A DNA stretch of 64,000 bases from NCBI RefSeq assembly GCF_000943565.1, contig NZ_JTDW01000002.1, positions 62,001 to 126,000 of the forward strand, in the 5' to 3' direction. The notes beneath the pieces were generated by a model. The model saw only the letters and a list, made by a program, of their open reading frames with translations, was not told the DNA's origin and made no database searches. The DNA comes from Neotamlana sedimentorum (lineage in GTDB: Bacteria; Bacteroidota; Bacteroidia; Flavobacteriales; Flavobacteriaceae). The stretch's first letter is position 1. Every line of letters starts with the position of its first letter. Both the position numbers and the translations under genes were made by a program. Of this stretch, positions 53,824 to 62,167 are shown one piece after another.

Positions 53824-53851
53824 AAAAAACGCACTCTTTTTAGAGCGCGTT
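53824..53851 (-). terminator. Terminator behind the PfkB-family gene
   Basis: On the minus strand AAACGCGCTCT and GAGTGCGTTTTTT form a stem with one G-U pair and a five-base loop, followed by T-rich sequence. Confidence 0.78.
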
Positions 53852-53854
53852 TGT

Positions 53855-54781
53855 TTATGTTAATTCTATTTCAAATTGTGTTAGTTCCTTAAACTGCAAT
53901 AGGCGTTTATGTATTTCTGTACTGGATAAATTAAGCATACGTTCGGTGCCAAATTTTTCGACACAAAAAGACGCCAATGTAGACCCAAAAATAACGGCCT
54001 TCTTCATATTCTCAAACGAAGTGCCTCCCGTTTTTGCAATGTAACCTGCAAATCCGCCTGCAAATGTGTCGCCAGCACCAGTAGGATCAAAAACCTCTTC
54101 TAAAGGTAAAGCTGGGGCATAAAACACTTCATTGTTATGGAATAATAATGCTCCGTGCTCTCCTTTTTTTATCACTACATATTTTGGCCCCATTTCGTGA
54201 ATTTTTCTAGCGGCAACTACTAACGAATATTCTCCAGTTAATTGACGAGCTTCTTCATCATTTATAGTAATTACATCAACACGTTTTATAGTTTTATGTA
54301 AATCTTCTAATGCAGAATCCATCCAGAAATTCATAGTGTCTAAAATAACAAGCTTTGGTTTAGTTGTCATTTGGTCTAAAACACTAGCTTGCACTAATGG
54401 GTGTAAATTACCAAGCATAACAACTTCGGCATCTTTGTAATCTTTAGGTACAACAGGGTTAAAATCGGCCAAGGTATTTAATTCGGTAACCAAGGTATCC
54501 CTAGAGTTCATATCGTTATGATATCTACCACTCCAAAAAAACGTTTTACCACCTTTAACTATTTCTACTCCGGAAAGATCAATATTTCTTTCGGAAAGTA
54601 AATTCAAATAAGCTTCTGGAAAATCGTCACCAACAATAGAAACGGCTGTGGCATCTACCTCGAATGTTGAAGCAGCTAGACCTATAAAGGTTGCTGCACC
54701 ACCAAGAATTTTATCGGTTTTACCGAAAGGAGTTTCAATAGCATCAAAAGCTATGGTACCTACAATTACTAATTTACCCAT
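53855..54781 (-). CDS. PfkB family sugar/nucleoside kinase
   Basis: A ribokinase-fold kinase of 308 residues from the start MGKLVIVGTIAFD (54781). An in-frame ATG 24 bases upstream lies within the -7 promoter element and is rejected. GGAATFIGLAAS is the substrate-side motif, and FDPTGAGDTFAGGFAGY carries the catalytic Asp and the anion hole. EEVFDPTGAGD matches PfkB signature 2. The substrate is not certain; it lies directly upstream of purF on the same strand's other side of a gap, so an adenosine/inosine-type nucleoside kinase is possible. Confidence 0.88.
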   Translation of the reverse strand: MGKLVIVGTIAFDAIETPFGKTDKILGGAATFIGLAASTFEVDATAVSIVGDDFPEAYLNLLSERNIDLSGVEIVKGGKTFFWSGRYHNDMNSRDTLVTELNTLADFNPVVPKDYKDAEVVMLGNLHPLVQASVLDQMTTKPKLVILDTMNFWMDSALEDLHKTIKRVDVITINDEEARQLTGEYSLVVAARKIHEMGPKYVVIKKGEHGALLFHNNEVFYAPALPLEEVFDPTGAGDTFAGGFAGYIAKTGGTSFENMKKAVIFGSTLASFCVEKFGTERMLNLSSTEIHKRLLQFKELTQFEIELT

Positions 54782-54802
54782 AAAAGGATCGCTGTTTTGG
54801 TG

Positions 54803-54810
54803 CAAATATA
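54803..54810 (-). promoter_or_regulatory. -7 promoter element that fixes the start of the PfkB-family gene
   Basis: TATATTTG on the minus strand, an exact match 21 bases before the ATG at 54781. No -33 TTG identified. Confidence 0.5.
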
Positions 54811-54908
54811 ATGCTTTATTACTAAAATTAAATACTAATATCTTAATGGAAAAGAGAATGTGACTTCTTAATATTTAATGTGTCTTAAAAGCGCTATTAA
54901 TTAACATT

Positions 54909-54957
54909 GAAAAATGGGGGATTTTCCTTCGATTACAGAAGTTTTCCTCCATTTTTA
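54909..54957. terminator. Terminator behind the RNase H gene
   Basis: An arm AAAAATGGGGGA pairs with TCCTCCATTTTT, and an inner CTTC/GAAG pair tightens the loop. T-tracts occur on both sides. It starts right at the RNase H stop codon. Confidence 0.65.
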
Positions 54958-55596
54958 TTATTTTCTTCCAAAATCCGCAGGAATTTCCCCCCAAGCTTTT
55001 GTTTCCCATTTTACTATTGCAGTTGTGTAATTGTTGTTTTTTAACCACAATAATGCACGGTCTACCAGTTCAAACAGTGGTTTATTTTTTTCGCTACGCT
55101 GTAATTTAGTATTGCAGTTTTTCTTTTTTACCCAACTTATTGCGGTTCGCGAATCGGTATAAAGTATTTTGCTGCTGTTATTTTTTTTAAGAAGTGCAAG
55201 CCCATGAACAATAGCTAAAAATTCACCTACATTATTTGTACCCTCGTTAAAAGGGCCTTGAATAAATAATTGTTTTTTTGTTTTTGTATCTACTCCGCGG
55301 TATTCCATAATTCCCGGATTTCCGCTTGAAGCAGCATCAACAGCAATAGAATTATAATTAGGCTGACCAATTTTTTTTAACTCGGCTTCAGATAGTTTAC
55401 TTTTAAAATTTTTATTTTTTCCAACAAAATCAAAATAATTACCGTTTAAAGCTTTTTTTGCAGCATCAAATGTTAGGAACGATTTATATTGTGCACCTTC
55501 AAAATTAGTTATTTGTACTTTGCAATCATTCCAAGAATCAAAAACACCTGTTTTATGGCCTTTCCAAACAGTATAATATTTCTTTTTTTTAGACAT
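54958..55596 (-). CDS. rnhA: Ribonuclease H with N-terminal viroplasmin domain
   Basis: Degrades the RNA strand of RNA-DNA hybrids, 212 residues. Residues 5-50 are a viroplasmin/RNase H1 N-terminal domain (YYTVWKGHKTGVFDSWNDC, FEGAQYKSFLTFDAA), which binds hybrids. The catalytic domain begins IAVDAASSGNPG (Asp), then NNVGEFLAIVHGL (Glu), ILYTDSRTAISW (Asp) and the last acidic residue in PADFG. This is the common Bacteroidota RNase HI form. Confidence 0.9.
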   Translation of the reverse strand: MSKKKKYYTVWKGHKTGVFDSWNDCKVQITNFEGAQYKSFLTFDAAKKALNGNYFDFVGKNKNFKSKLSEAELKKIGQPNYNSIAVDAASSGNPGIMEYRGVDTKTKKQLFIQGPFNEGTNNVGEFLAIVHGLALLKKNNSSKILYTDSRTAISWVKKKNCNTKLQRSEKNKPLFELVDRALLWLKNNNYTTAIVKWETKAWGEIPADFGRK

Positions 55597-55666
55597 ATTA
55601 TTCTAATCCTAGTTCAGTTTTTTTTAATTTAAGCTTTTTCGGTTGAATTTAGCTTAACATTACATA

Positions 55667-56230
55667 TTATTCTAGTAATTTTTGAACCACCTTAGGAAAA
55701 TGCTTCATTTCTAGTTCATGAATTTTGACAGCAACATCTTCTGCCGTATCACTAGGAGAAACATCACATTTTGCTTGAAAAATAATTGCGCCCTCATCGT
55801 AATTTTCATTTACATAATGTATAGTAATGCCTGTTTCTATTTCTTTGTTTTTAACCACAGCTTCATGCACATTCATGCCGTACATGCCTTTCCCCCCAAA
55901 CTTAGGTAATAGTGCTGGATGCACATTTATTACCTTATTCTCAAATTCTTTTAAAATAAATTCTGGGAATTTCCATAAAAACCCAGCCAATACAATAAGA
56001 TCTGGTTTTGCAACTTTTAAAAAATTAAGCACATCACTGGTTTGAGTAAAAGCTATTTTATTAAATGAAAATGCGCTAACCTTAAGTTTTTTAGCACGCT
56101 CTAAAACTTTGGCATGCGGATTGTTAGTAAGTACCTGAATAACAGAAACATTATCGCTGTTGTGAAAAAACTTAATTAAATTTTCAGCATTACTTCCACT
56201 TCCGGACGCAAAAATTACTACACGTTTCAT
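55667..56230 (-). CDS. purN: Phosphoribosylglycinamide formyltransferase
   Basis: Third step of purine synthesis using 10-formyl-THF, 187 residues. FASGSGSNAENLI is the phosphate-binding loop. The catalytic Asn-His-Asp set lies in KVINVHPALLPKFGGKGMYG and ETGITIHYVNENYDEGAII. It is divergent from acpP, a common arrangement in this phylum. Confidence 0.94.
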   Translation of the reverse strand: MKRVVIFASGSGSNAENLIKFFHNSDNVSVIQVLTNNPHAKVLERAKKLKVSAFSFNKIAFTQTSDVLNFLKVAKPDLIVLAGFLWKFPEFILKEFENKVINVHPALLPKFGGKGMYGMNVHEAVVKNKEIETGITIHYVNENYDEGAIIFQAKCDVSPSDTAEDVAVKIHELEMKHFPKVVQKLLE

Positions 56231-56376
56231 AAACAGACTATAGATGTTAAGATTATTTCAACAAAAAAAAGAATAATTATTAACAATTAGTAGGTAAAAT
56301 CGAATTACTTGAAATCATTTTATTAAATTAGATTCACATTTTTATGGTAAAGATGTGTTTTAAAAATAAAGTTTTT

Positions 56377-56384
56377 TATTTTTG
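56377..56384 (+). promoter_or_regulatory. Candidate -7 element for acpP-fabF-rnc
   Basis: TATTTTTG fits TAnnTTTG, 31 bases before the acpP ATG, in the divergent gap with purN. Confidence 0.45.
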
Positions 56385-56415
56385 CCAACTAATTAAAACC
56401 TTAAATTAAAAAATT

Positions 56416-56649
56416 ATGTCAGACATTGCATCAAGAGTAAAAGCGATTATTGTAGACAAATTAGGAGTTGATGAAAACGAAGTAGTAACTGAAGCTAGCT
56501 TCACAAACGATTTAGGAGCAGACTCTTTAGACACTGTAGAATTAATAATGGAATTTGAAAAAGAATTCGATATTCAAATCCCAGACGACCAAGCTGAAAA
56601 CATCGCAACAGTAGGTCAAGCTATCTCTTACATAGAAGCAGCAAAATAA
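56416..56649 (+). CDS. acpP: Acyl carrier protein
   Basis: Carries acyl chains on phosphopantetheine in fatty-acid synthesis, 77 residues, very acidic. The attachment serine is in [11 protein letters not shown]. The strong coding bias and operon with fabF (13 bases apart) fit a highly expressed housekeeping gene. Confidence 0.97.
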   Translation: MSDIASRVKAIIVDKLGVDENEVVTEASFTNDLGADSLDTVELIMEFEKEFDIQIPDDQAENIATVGQAISYIEAAK

Positions 56650-56662
56650 GCAAATTTACTTT

Positions 56663-57913
56663 ATGGAATTAAAGCGAGTTGTAGTCACAGGATTAGGGGC
56701 TTTAACACCTATTGGCAATACCAAAGATGAATATTGGGAAGGTCTTATTAGTGGTAAAAGTGGTGCTGCGCCTATAACCTATTTTGATACCGAAAAGTTT
56801 AAGACAAAATTCGCTTGCGAATTAAAAAACTTTAACGCAACAGATTTTCTTGATAGAAAAGAAGCTCGTAAAATGGATAGGTTTACGCAATATGCTATGG
56901 TAGCATCAGATGAAGCCATTGCAGATGCTAAGCTAAACCTTGACCAAGTTAACAAATTGCGAGTTGGTGTTATTTGGGGTGCAGGAATAGGTGGTTTAGA
57001 AACCTTTCAAAACGAAGTGTTAAATTTTGCCAGTGGCGATGGAACACCGCGTTTTAACCCATTTTTTATCCCAAAAATGATAGCCGATATAGCCCCAGGA
57101 AACATATCTATTAAAAATGGATTTATGGGTCCTAATTACACCACAGTATCGGCATGTGCATCATCGGCAAACGCCATGATTGATGCTTTAAACTATATAC
57201 GTTTAGGGCATTGTGATGTGATTGTTACCGGAGGTAGTGAAGCTGCTGTTACCATTGCTGGAATGGGTGGTTTTAATGCTATGCATGCACTATCTACAAG
57301 AAACGATAGCCCAGAAACAGCTTCAAGACCTTTTGATGGAACCCGAGATGGTTTTGTTTTAGGTGAAGGTGCTGGTGCGATTATTCTTGAAGAATATGAA
57401 CATGCTAAAGCTAGAGGTGCCAAAATTTACGCAGAAGTTGTAGGTGGAGGTATGTCATCAGACGCTCACCACATGACAGCGCCACATCCAGATGGTATTG
57501 GTGTTATAGCTGTTATGCGTAATTGTTTAGAAAACGCTGGTATGGAACCCGAAGAAGTCGATCATATTAATACACACGGTACATCCACTCCATTAGGAGA
57601 TGTAGCCGAACTTAAAGCGATAACTGAAGTGTTTGGAGACCATGCAAAAAATATAAATATTAACTCTACAAAATCAATGACAGGCCATTTACTTGGCGCT
57701 GCTGGAGCTATAGAATCTATTGCTTCAATTTTAGCAATTGAGCATGGTGTTGTTCCTCCAACAATAAATCATGAGGTTGTAGACGAAAATATCGATTCTA
57801 AACTTAACTTAACGCTTAACAAAGCTGAAAAAAGAGATGTTAAGGTTGCTATGAGTAATACCTTTGGATTTGGCGGTCATAACGCCTGTGTATTATTCAA
57901 GAAAATAGATTAA
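56663..57913 (+). CDS. fabF: 3-oxoacyl-ACP synthase II
   Basis: Condenses malonyl-ACP with acyl-ACP, 416 residues. The Cys-His-His triad is visible: Cys in TVSACASSANAM, His in INTHGTSTPLGD and His in KSMTGHLLGAAGA. GFGGHNACVLF closes the fold. It lies between acpP and rnc in one operon. Confidence 0.96.
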   Translation: MELKRVVVTGLGALTPIGNTKDEYWEGLISGKSGAAPITYFDTEKFKTKFACELKNFNATDFLDRKEARKMDRFTQYAMVASDEAIADAKLNLDQVNKLRVGVIWGAGIGGLETFQNEVLNFASGDGTPRFNPFFIPKMIADIAPGNISIKNGFMGPNYTTVSACASSANAMIDALNYIRLGHCDVIVTGGSEAAVTIAGMGGFNAMHALSTRNDSPETASRPFDGTRDGFVLGEGAGAIILEEYEHAKARGAKIYAEVVGGGMSSDAHHMTAPHPDGIGVIAVMRNCLENAGMEPEEVDHINTHGTSTPLGDVAELKAITEVFGDHAKNININSTKSMTGHLLGAAGAIESIASILAIEHGVVPPTINHEVVDENIDSKLNLTLNKAEKRDVKVAMSNTFGFGGHNACVLFKKID

Positions 57914-57920
57914 ATCCCGA

Positions 57921-58667
57921 ATGAAAAACATTCGTAACATATTAAATTCCCGTTTTAAACGTAACGGGAATTTTTTTATGGAAATACATCAAATTTTAGG
58001 GTTTAAACCTAAACAAATAAGATTTTATAATAAAGCCTTTACACACCGTTCTATGAACCTAAAGGACGGCAAAGGTAACGCCATAAATTACGAACGTCTC
58101 GAATTTTTAGGCGACGCCATGTTAAGCTCGGTTATTGCATCACATTTATATCTTGAAGTACCAAGTGGAGATGAAGGATATCTTACTAAAATGAGATCGA
58201 AAGTTGTGAGTCGAGAACATTTAAACGAGTTGGGCAAAGAGCTTAAACTTATTAAATTAGTTGAAAGCAAAATTCCAGCAGGACAGTTCGGTGATAATAT
58301 TCACGGTAATTTATTTGAAGCTTTAATAGGAGCTATTTTTTTAGATCGTGGCTATAAATATTGCGAAAAATTTATTTATAAGCGGGTTATTATTCCTTAT
58401 GTAGACATCGAAACCCTTGAAGGTAAAGTAATAAGCTATAAAAGTTTATTAATCGAATGGTGCCAAAAAGAAAAGAAAACCTTTAATTACAATGTTTACG
58501 ACGATACTGGAAACGACGAGCTTAGGCATTTTTCAGTTAAACTATCCATAAACGATAAGGTTATTTCAAAGGCACGAGCAACTTCAAAGAAAAAGGCAGA
58601 AGAAAAAGCCTCTAGACGCGCATTTTTTGCACTTCAAAATCAAATTTCAAAACCGAATTCGGTTTAA
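57921..58667 (+). CDS. rnc: Ribonuclease III
   Basis: Cuts double-stranded RNA in rRNA and mRNA processing, 248 residues. The signature ERLEFLGDAML carries catalytic acids, and GNLFEALIGAIFLD has the last Glu. A double-stranded RNA-binding domain fills the C-terminal 70 residues (KSLLIEWCQKE to KKKAEEKASRRAF). It follows fabF by 7 bases. Confidence 0.95.
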   Translation: MKNIRNILNSRFKRNGNFFMEIHQILGFKPKQIRFYNKAFTHRSMNLKDGKGNAINYERLEFLGDAMLSSVIASHLYLEVPSGDEGYLTKMRSKVVSREHLNELGKELKLIKLVESKIPAGQFGDNIHGNLFEALIGAIFLDRGYKYCEKFIYKRVIIPYVDIETLEGKVISYKSLLIEWCQKEKKTFNYNVYDDTGNDELRHFSVKLSINDKVISKARATSKKKAEEKASRRAFFALQNQISKPNSV

Positions 58668-58772
58668 AGAATAAAACTATAACGTTATAGTGTAATTTGT
58701 AGTTAAGATTGATACTTTCTTAACATCACGCATTATTATAAACCTTATATTTACCAAGTTTATTAATAGGTT

Positions 58773-59258
58773 ATGGCTGTTCACAAACTTATTTTAGATG
58801 ATGATTTTGCTGAGGTAGAATACACCCTAATAGCTATACATTGCAATTTGGAAGATTACCGTTTAGCATATCTTTTAAATAAAAATTTAGGGCTATCGCT
58901 TACGCGAAAAAAATCAGATTTAAAATTTAATAAAGGCACCATTACTTATCCTATTTATAAATGGGATGATGAAAAACAGCAAGTTTCATGGCATTTAGTT
59001 TCAAATATTTGTAAAACAGAAACTGTTCGTGAGGCGGAAGTTAATTCGCTATTCCAAAATCAACAAAAAGTGATAAAAACAACATTTTTATTACCCGAAC
59101 ATAAAAGCGTTAACTATTTTTTAAAGATAGATTTTGAGTTTAGTAATAACAAAAAAAAACTATTACTGAATAATATTTTAAATATATCGCAAATAGCAAC
59201 TGCTTATAGCTTAAACGCTAACCAAGTAAAAACCAAAGAACATTTAATTTTTAGCTAA
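58773..59258 (+). CDS. IPExxxVDY family protein
   Basis: A 161-residue protein of a Bacteroidota family named for a late motif, here LPEHKSVNY (about 110-118). The start AVHKLILDDDFAEVEYTLIAIHC and the EDYRLAYLLNKNLGL block are typical. No catalytic residues are evident. Its stop overlaps the pyk start by one base (TAATG), the standard partner arrangement in Flavobacteriaceae. Function unknown. Confidence 0.87.
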   Translation: MAVHKLILDDDFAEVEYTLIAIHCNLEDYRLAYLLNKNLGLSLTRKKSDLKFNKGTITYPIYKWDDEKQQVSWHLVSNICKTETVREAEVNSLFQNQQKVIKTTFLLPEHKSVNYFLKIDFEFSNNKKKLLLNNILNISQIATAYSLNANQVKTKEHLIFS

Positions 59259-60694
59259 TGTCAATCAATAAAAAAACAAAAATAGTAGCCACATTAGGAC
59301 CCGCCACAAGTACCAAAGACGTACTAAAAGGTATGTTAGATGCAGGTGTAAATGTATTTAGAATAAATTTCTCGCATGCCGATTATACCGATGTTACCGA
59401 ACGTATTAAAATGATACGAGAGCTTAACGAGGAATACGGTTTTACTGCTGCCATTTTAGCAGATTTACAAGGACCTAAGCTTCGTGTTGGTGTAATGAAA
59501 GAAGAAGTTGTAGTTAACCCAGGAGACGAAATAGTTTTTGCTACAGGCGAACGTTTTGAAGGCACAAAAGAGCGTGTTTACATGACCTATAAAAGTTTTC
59601 CACAGGATGCAAAACCAGGAGAACGTATACTTTTAGATGATGGTAAACTAATTTTTGAAGTAGTTTCAACCGACGATAAAAGCGAAGTTATAGCCAAAGT
59701 TATTCAAGGTGGCCCATTAAAGTCGAAAAAAGGTGTAAACCTACCAAATACGAATATCTCACAACCTGCTTTAACCCCAAAAGATATTGACGATGCTATT
59801 TTCGCCATTTCTCAAAATGTAGATTGGATTGCCTTATCGTTTGTTCGACATGCTGAAGATTTAAAACAACTAAGTGAGTTAATTGAAAAACATAGTGATC
59901 ATAAAATTCCTATAGTAGCTAAAATTGAAAAGCCTGAAGCTGTTGAAAATATAGATAAAATTGTTGCACACTGTGATGGTTTAATGGTGGCTCGTGGCGA
60001 TTTAGGTGTGGAGGTTCCTGCAGAAGAAGTGCCTTTAATTCAAAAAGAATTAGTGCTTCGTGCTAAAAAAGCTAGAATACCTGTGATTATTGCTACCCAA
60101 ATGATGGAAACTATGATTACTAGTTTAACACCAACCCGAGCAGAAGTAAACGATGTGGCTAACTCGGTTATGGATGGTGCGGATGCGGTAATGCTTTCTG
60201 GTGAGACTTCAGTAGGTAAATATCCTGTACAGGTTATTCAAAAAATGGCTAGTATTTTAAAGAATGTAGAAGATTCAGAATTAATTAAAGTACCACAATT
60301 ACCCCCACATATTCGCACAAACCGTTTTATTACAAAATCTATTTGCTACCATGCCGCTATTATGGCTAACGAAATTGATGCAACGGCCATTTCAACGTTA
60401 ACAAATAGTGGTTACACAGCGTTTCAAATTTCGGCTTGGAGACCATCGTGTCATATTTTAGTGTTTACATCAAACAAACGTATTTTAACTCGTTTAAGTT
60501 TACTTTGGGGTGTTAAAGCTTTTTATTATGATAGTTTTGTAAGTACAGACGAAACAGTAGGAGATATTAACCGTATTGCTAAAGACCAAGGTTATGTTAA
60601 AAAAGGCGATATGGTTATTAGTTTAGCATCAATGCCTATTCAAGAAAAAGGCATGGTGAATACTTTAAGAGTACGAGAAATTACAAAAGACTAA
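59258..60694 (+). CDS. pyk: Pyruvate kinase
   Basis: Makes pyruvate and ATP from phosphoenolpyruvate, 478 residues. KTKIVATLGPATS, ADLQGPKLRVG, the catalytic IPIVAKIEKPEA lysine, MVARGDLGVEV and IATQMMETMI are all present. Its end is the terminator at 60713. Confidence 0.96.
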   Translation: MSINKKTKIVATLGPATSTKDVLKGMLDAGVNVFRINFSHADYTDVTERIKMIRELNEEYGFTAAILADLQGPKLRVGVMKEEVVVNPGDEIVFATGERFEGTKERVYMTYKSFPQDAKPGERILLDDGKLIFEVVSTDDKSEVIAKVIQGGPLKSKKGVNLPNTNISQPALTPKDIDDAIFAISQNVDWIALSFVRHAEDLKQLSELIEKHSDHKIPIVAKIEKPEAVENIDKIVAHCDGLMVARGDLGVEVPAEEVPLIQKELVLRAKKARIPVIIATQMMETMITSLTPTRAEVNDVANSVMDGADAVMLSGETSVGKYPVQVIQKMASILKNVEDSELIKVPQLPPHIRTNRFITKSICYHAAIMANEIDATAISTLTNSGYTAFQISAWRPSCHILVFTSNKRILTRLSLLWGVKAFYYDSFVSTDETVGDINRIAKDQGYVKKGDMVISLASMPIQEKGMVNTLRVREITKD

Positions 60695-60712
60695 CAATCT
60701 TTATACGTTTAT

Positions 60713-60756
60713 AAAAAAAAGCTGCTCTTGATTGTAACAAGAGCAGCTTTTTTTTT
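60713..60756. terminator. Bidirectional terminator between pyk and the DUF4374 gene
   Basis: An eight-A tract and GCTGCTCTTG (60721-60730) pair with CAAGAGCAGC (60738-60747) and a nine-T tract. Loop of 7 bases. Convergent genes flank it. Confidence 0.92.
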
Positions 60757-60774
60757 ATAACTTAAAAATGCTTT

Positions 60775-62151
60775 TTAATAAGCTCCTAAATAATAACTAC
60801 CAGAAATAGTTTTTAATGTAGCACCTTTACTAATTTCTTTTGTTAATGTGTTTATAACATAAATATTACCCTCTTTGCCAGATGGCGTTAATGGCACATA
60901 TGCTATATCTCCAACAAGACCGATATATTGGTACTGACCTAATGTAGCCTCTAAATCCTCATCTGTTTCAACATCTGTACTTAATTTAACAGAGTTCGAT
61001 GGGGTGTTTAAATCGATTAAAGCAACGTATCCTCCAGCTGTATCAGCTAATGTGTAAAGCACAATACCAATTCCATCTTTAACATATCTCCAAGCTTTAA
61101 TAGATGCACCTGTAACACCTATTGCTTCGTTTAAATCAAAATGATAACTTTGATCATAGTCATTAGTTGCACTACTAATACGTAAAACATCTGCGCCAGA
61201 TGTAGCTGTAGCTTGGTAAATATGTCCATCTGTACCAACATATTGTGTCATAGTACGATATGAGTTATTAACTTCTGTTGAATTTGTAGAAGTAATAACT
61301 GTAGGGTTTTTTAATGAAGGATAATCTAAAACTAAAGTTTTGGTACCTTCAATTTCACCATAAGGCCACTCTGGTATACCATCTTCATCTAATTCAGGTG
61401 TTGCTGTAGTGTCATACTTTCTTGTTCTACACCCAATAAAAAGTTTAGTTTGAGCGGCGTTCAAAATAGGTACATCTACACGTCCTACGTTGTAACCAGC
61501 TGCTCTTTCTTCATCCGTCCAAGGAAAATCGAATATTGCTGTATTAGTAATTGCTGTATTATCTAAATCTAGAACTGCAATTTTTATTTCACTATCTGCA
61601 CTTAAAAATGTGTAATTTCCATCTTCTCCTTCATACTCTACATCATATGAACTTGCGTAAACACCAATACCAATACCTTCAGCCGCTTTCATCCAACGAG
61701 GTGCTGTTCCTAAAATAGCCGCTGTATTTAACTCATATCCTACTTCTTGAAAGTCTCCACCTTCACCAACTTCGTATTTGTTAAACACACCACCTTCTGT
61801 ACCTGTATATTGTATGTTGTATAAGTATTTACCATCGGCAGAAGCTTGTACACGAGCAGTACGGCTAGATTTTAAACCAATACCTTCTACAAAGGTTCCA
61901 TTTTCATATTTTAAAAGGTCTACAATATAACTTGGATCCTCTGCATTTTCTACAGTAATACCGTATGCACGAGTACCACCATTACCTCCAGTTCCATCAT
62001 CGTCTGGGAATGATGCTGTTAACGTAATATATCGCGTTTCATCAACTGGATCTGGATCGGTTATTCCTCCTGGTTGATCATCATCATTACTACAACTGCT
62101 AAAAGCTATAGCTATACTTAATAATCCTATTTTAAATAGATTTTTTTTCAT
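60775..62151 (-). CDS. DUF4374 domain-containing lipoprotein
   Basis: A surface or periplasmic lipoprotein of 458 residues. The lipobox Cys20 lies in IAFSSCSNDDD. A beta-propeller-like repeat pattern follows with RVQASADGKYLYNIQY, KAWRYVKDGIGIVLYTLAD and GNIYVINTLTKE. It matches DUF4374, whose genes usually follow a TonB receptor and often PepSY proteins in iron-siderophore uptake loci. Here it starts 16 bases after the receptor. Ligand capture is inferred. Confidence 0.85.
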   Translation of the reverse strand: MKKNLFKIGLLSIAIAFSSCSNDDDQPGGITDPDPVDETRYITLTASFPDDDGTGGNGGTRAYGITVENAEDPSYIVDLLKYENGTFVEGIGLKSSRTARVQASADGKYLYNIQYTGTEGGVFNKYEVGEGGDFQEVGYELNTAAILGTAPRWMKAAEGIGIGVYASSYDVEYEGEDGNYTFLSADSEIKIAVLDLDNTAITNTAIFDFPWTDEERAAGYNVGRVDVPILNAAQTKLFIGCRTRKYDTTATPELDEDGIPEWPYGEIEGTKTLVLDYPSLKNPTVITSTNSTEVNNSYRTMTQYVGTDGHIYQATATSGADVLRISSATNDYDQSYHFDLNEAIGVTGASIKAWRYVKDGIGIVLYTLADTAGGYVALIDLNTPSNSVKLSTDVETDEDLEATLGQYQYIGLVGDIAYVPLTPSGKEGNIYVINTLTKEISKGATLKTISGSYYLGAY

Positions 62152-62167
62152 GATTAATTGATTTTGA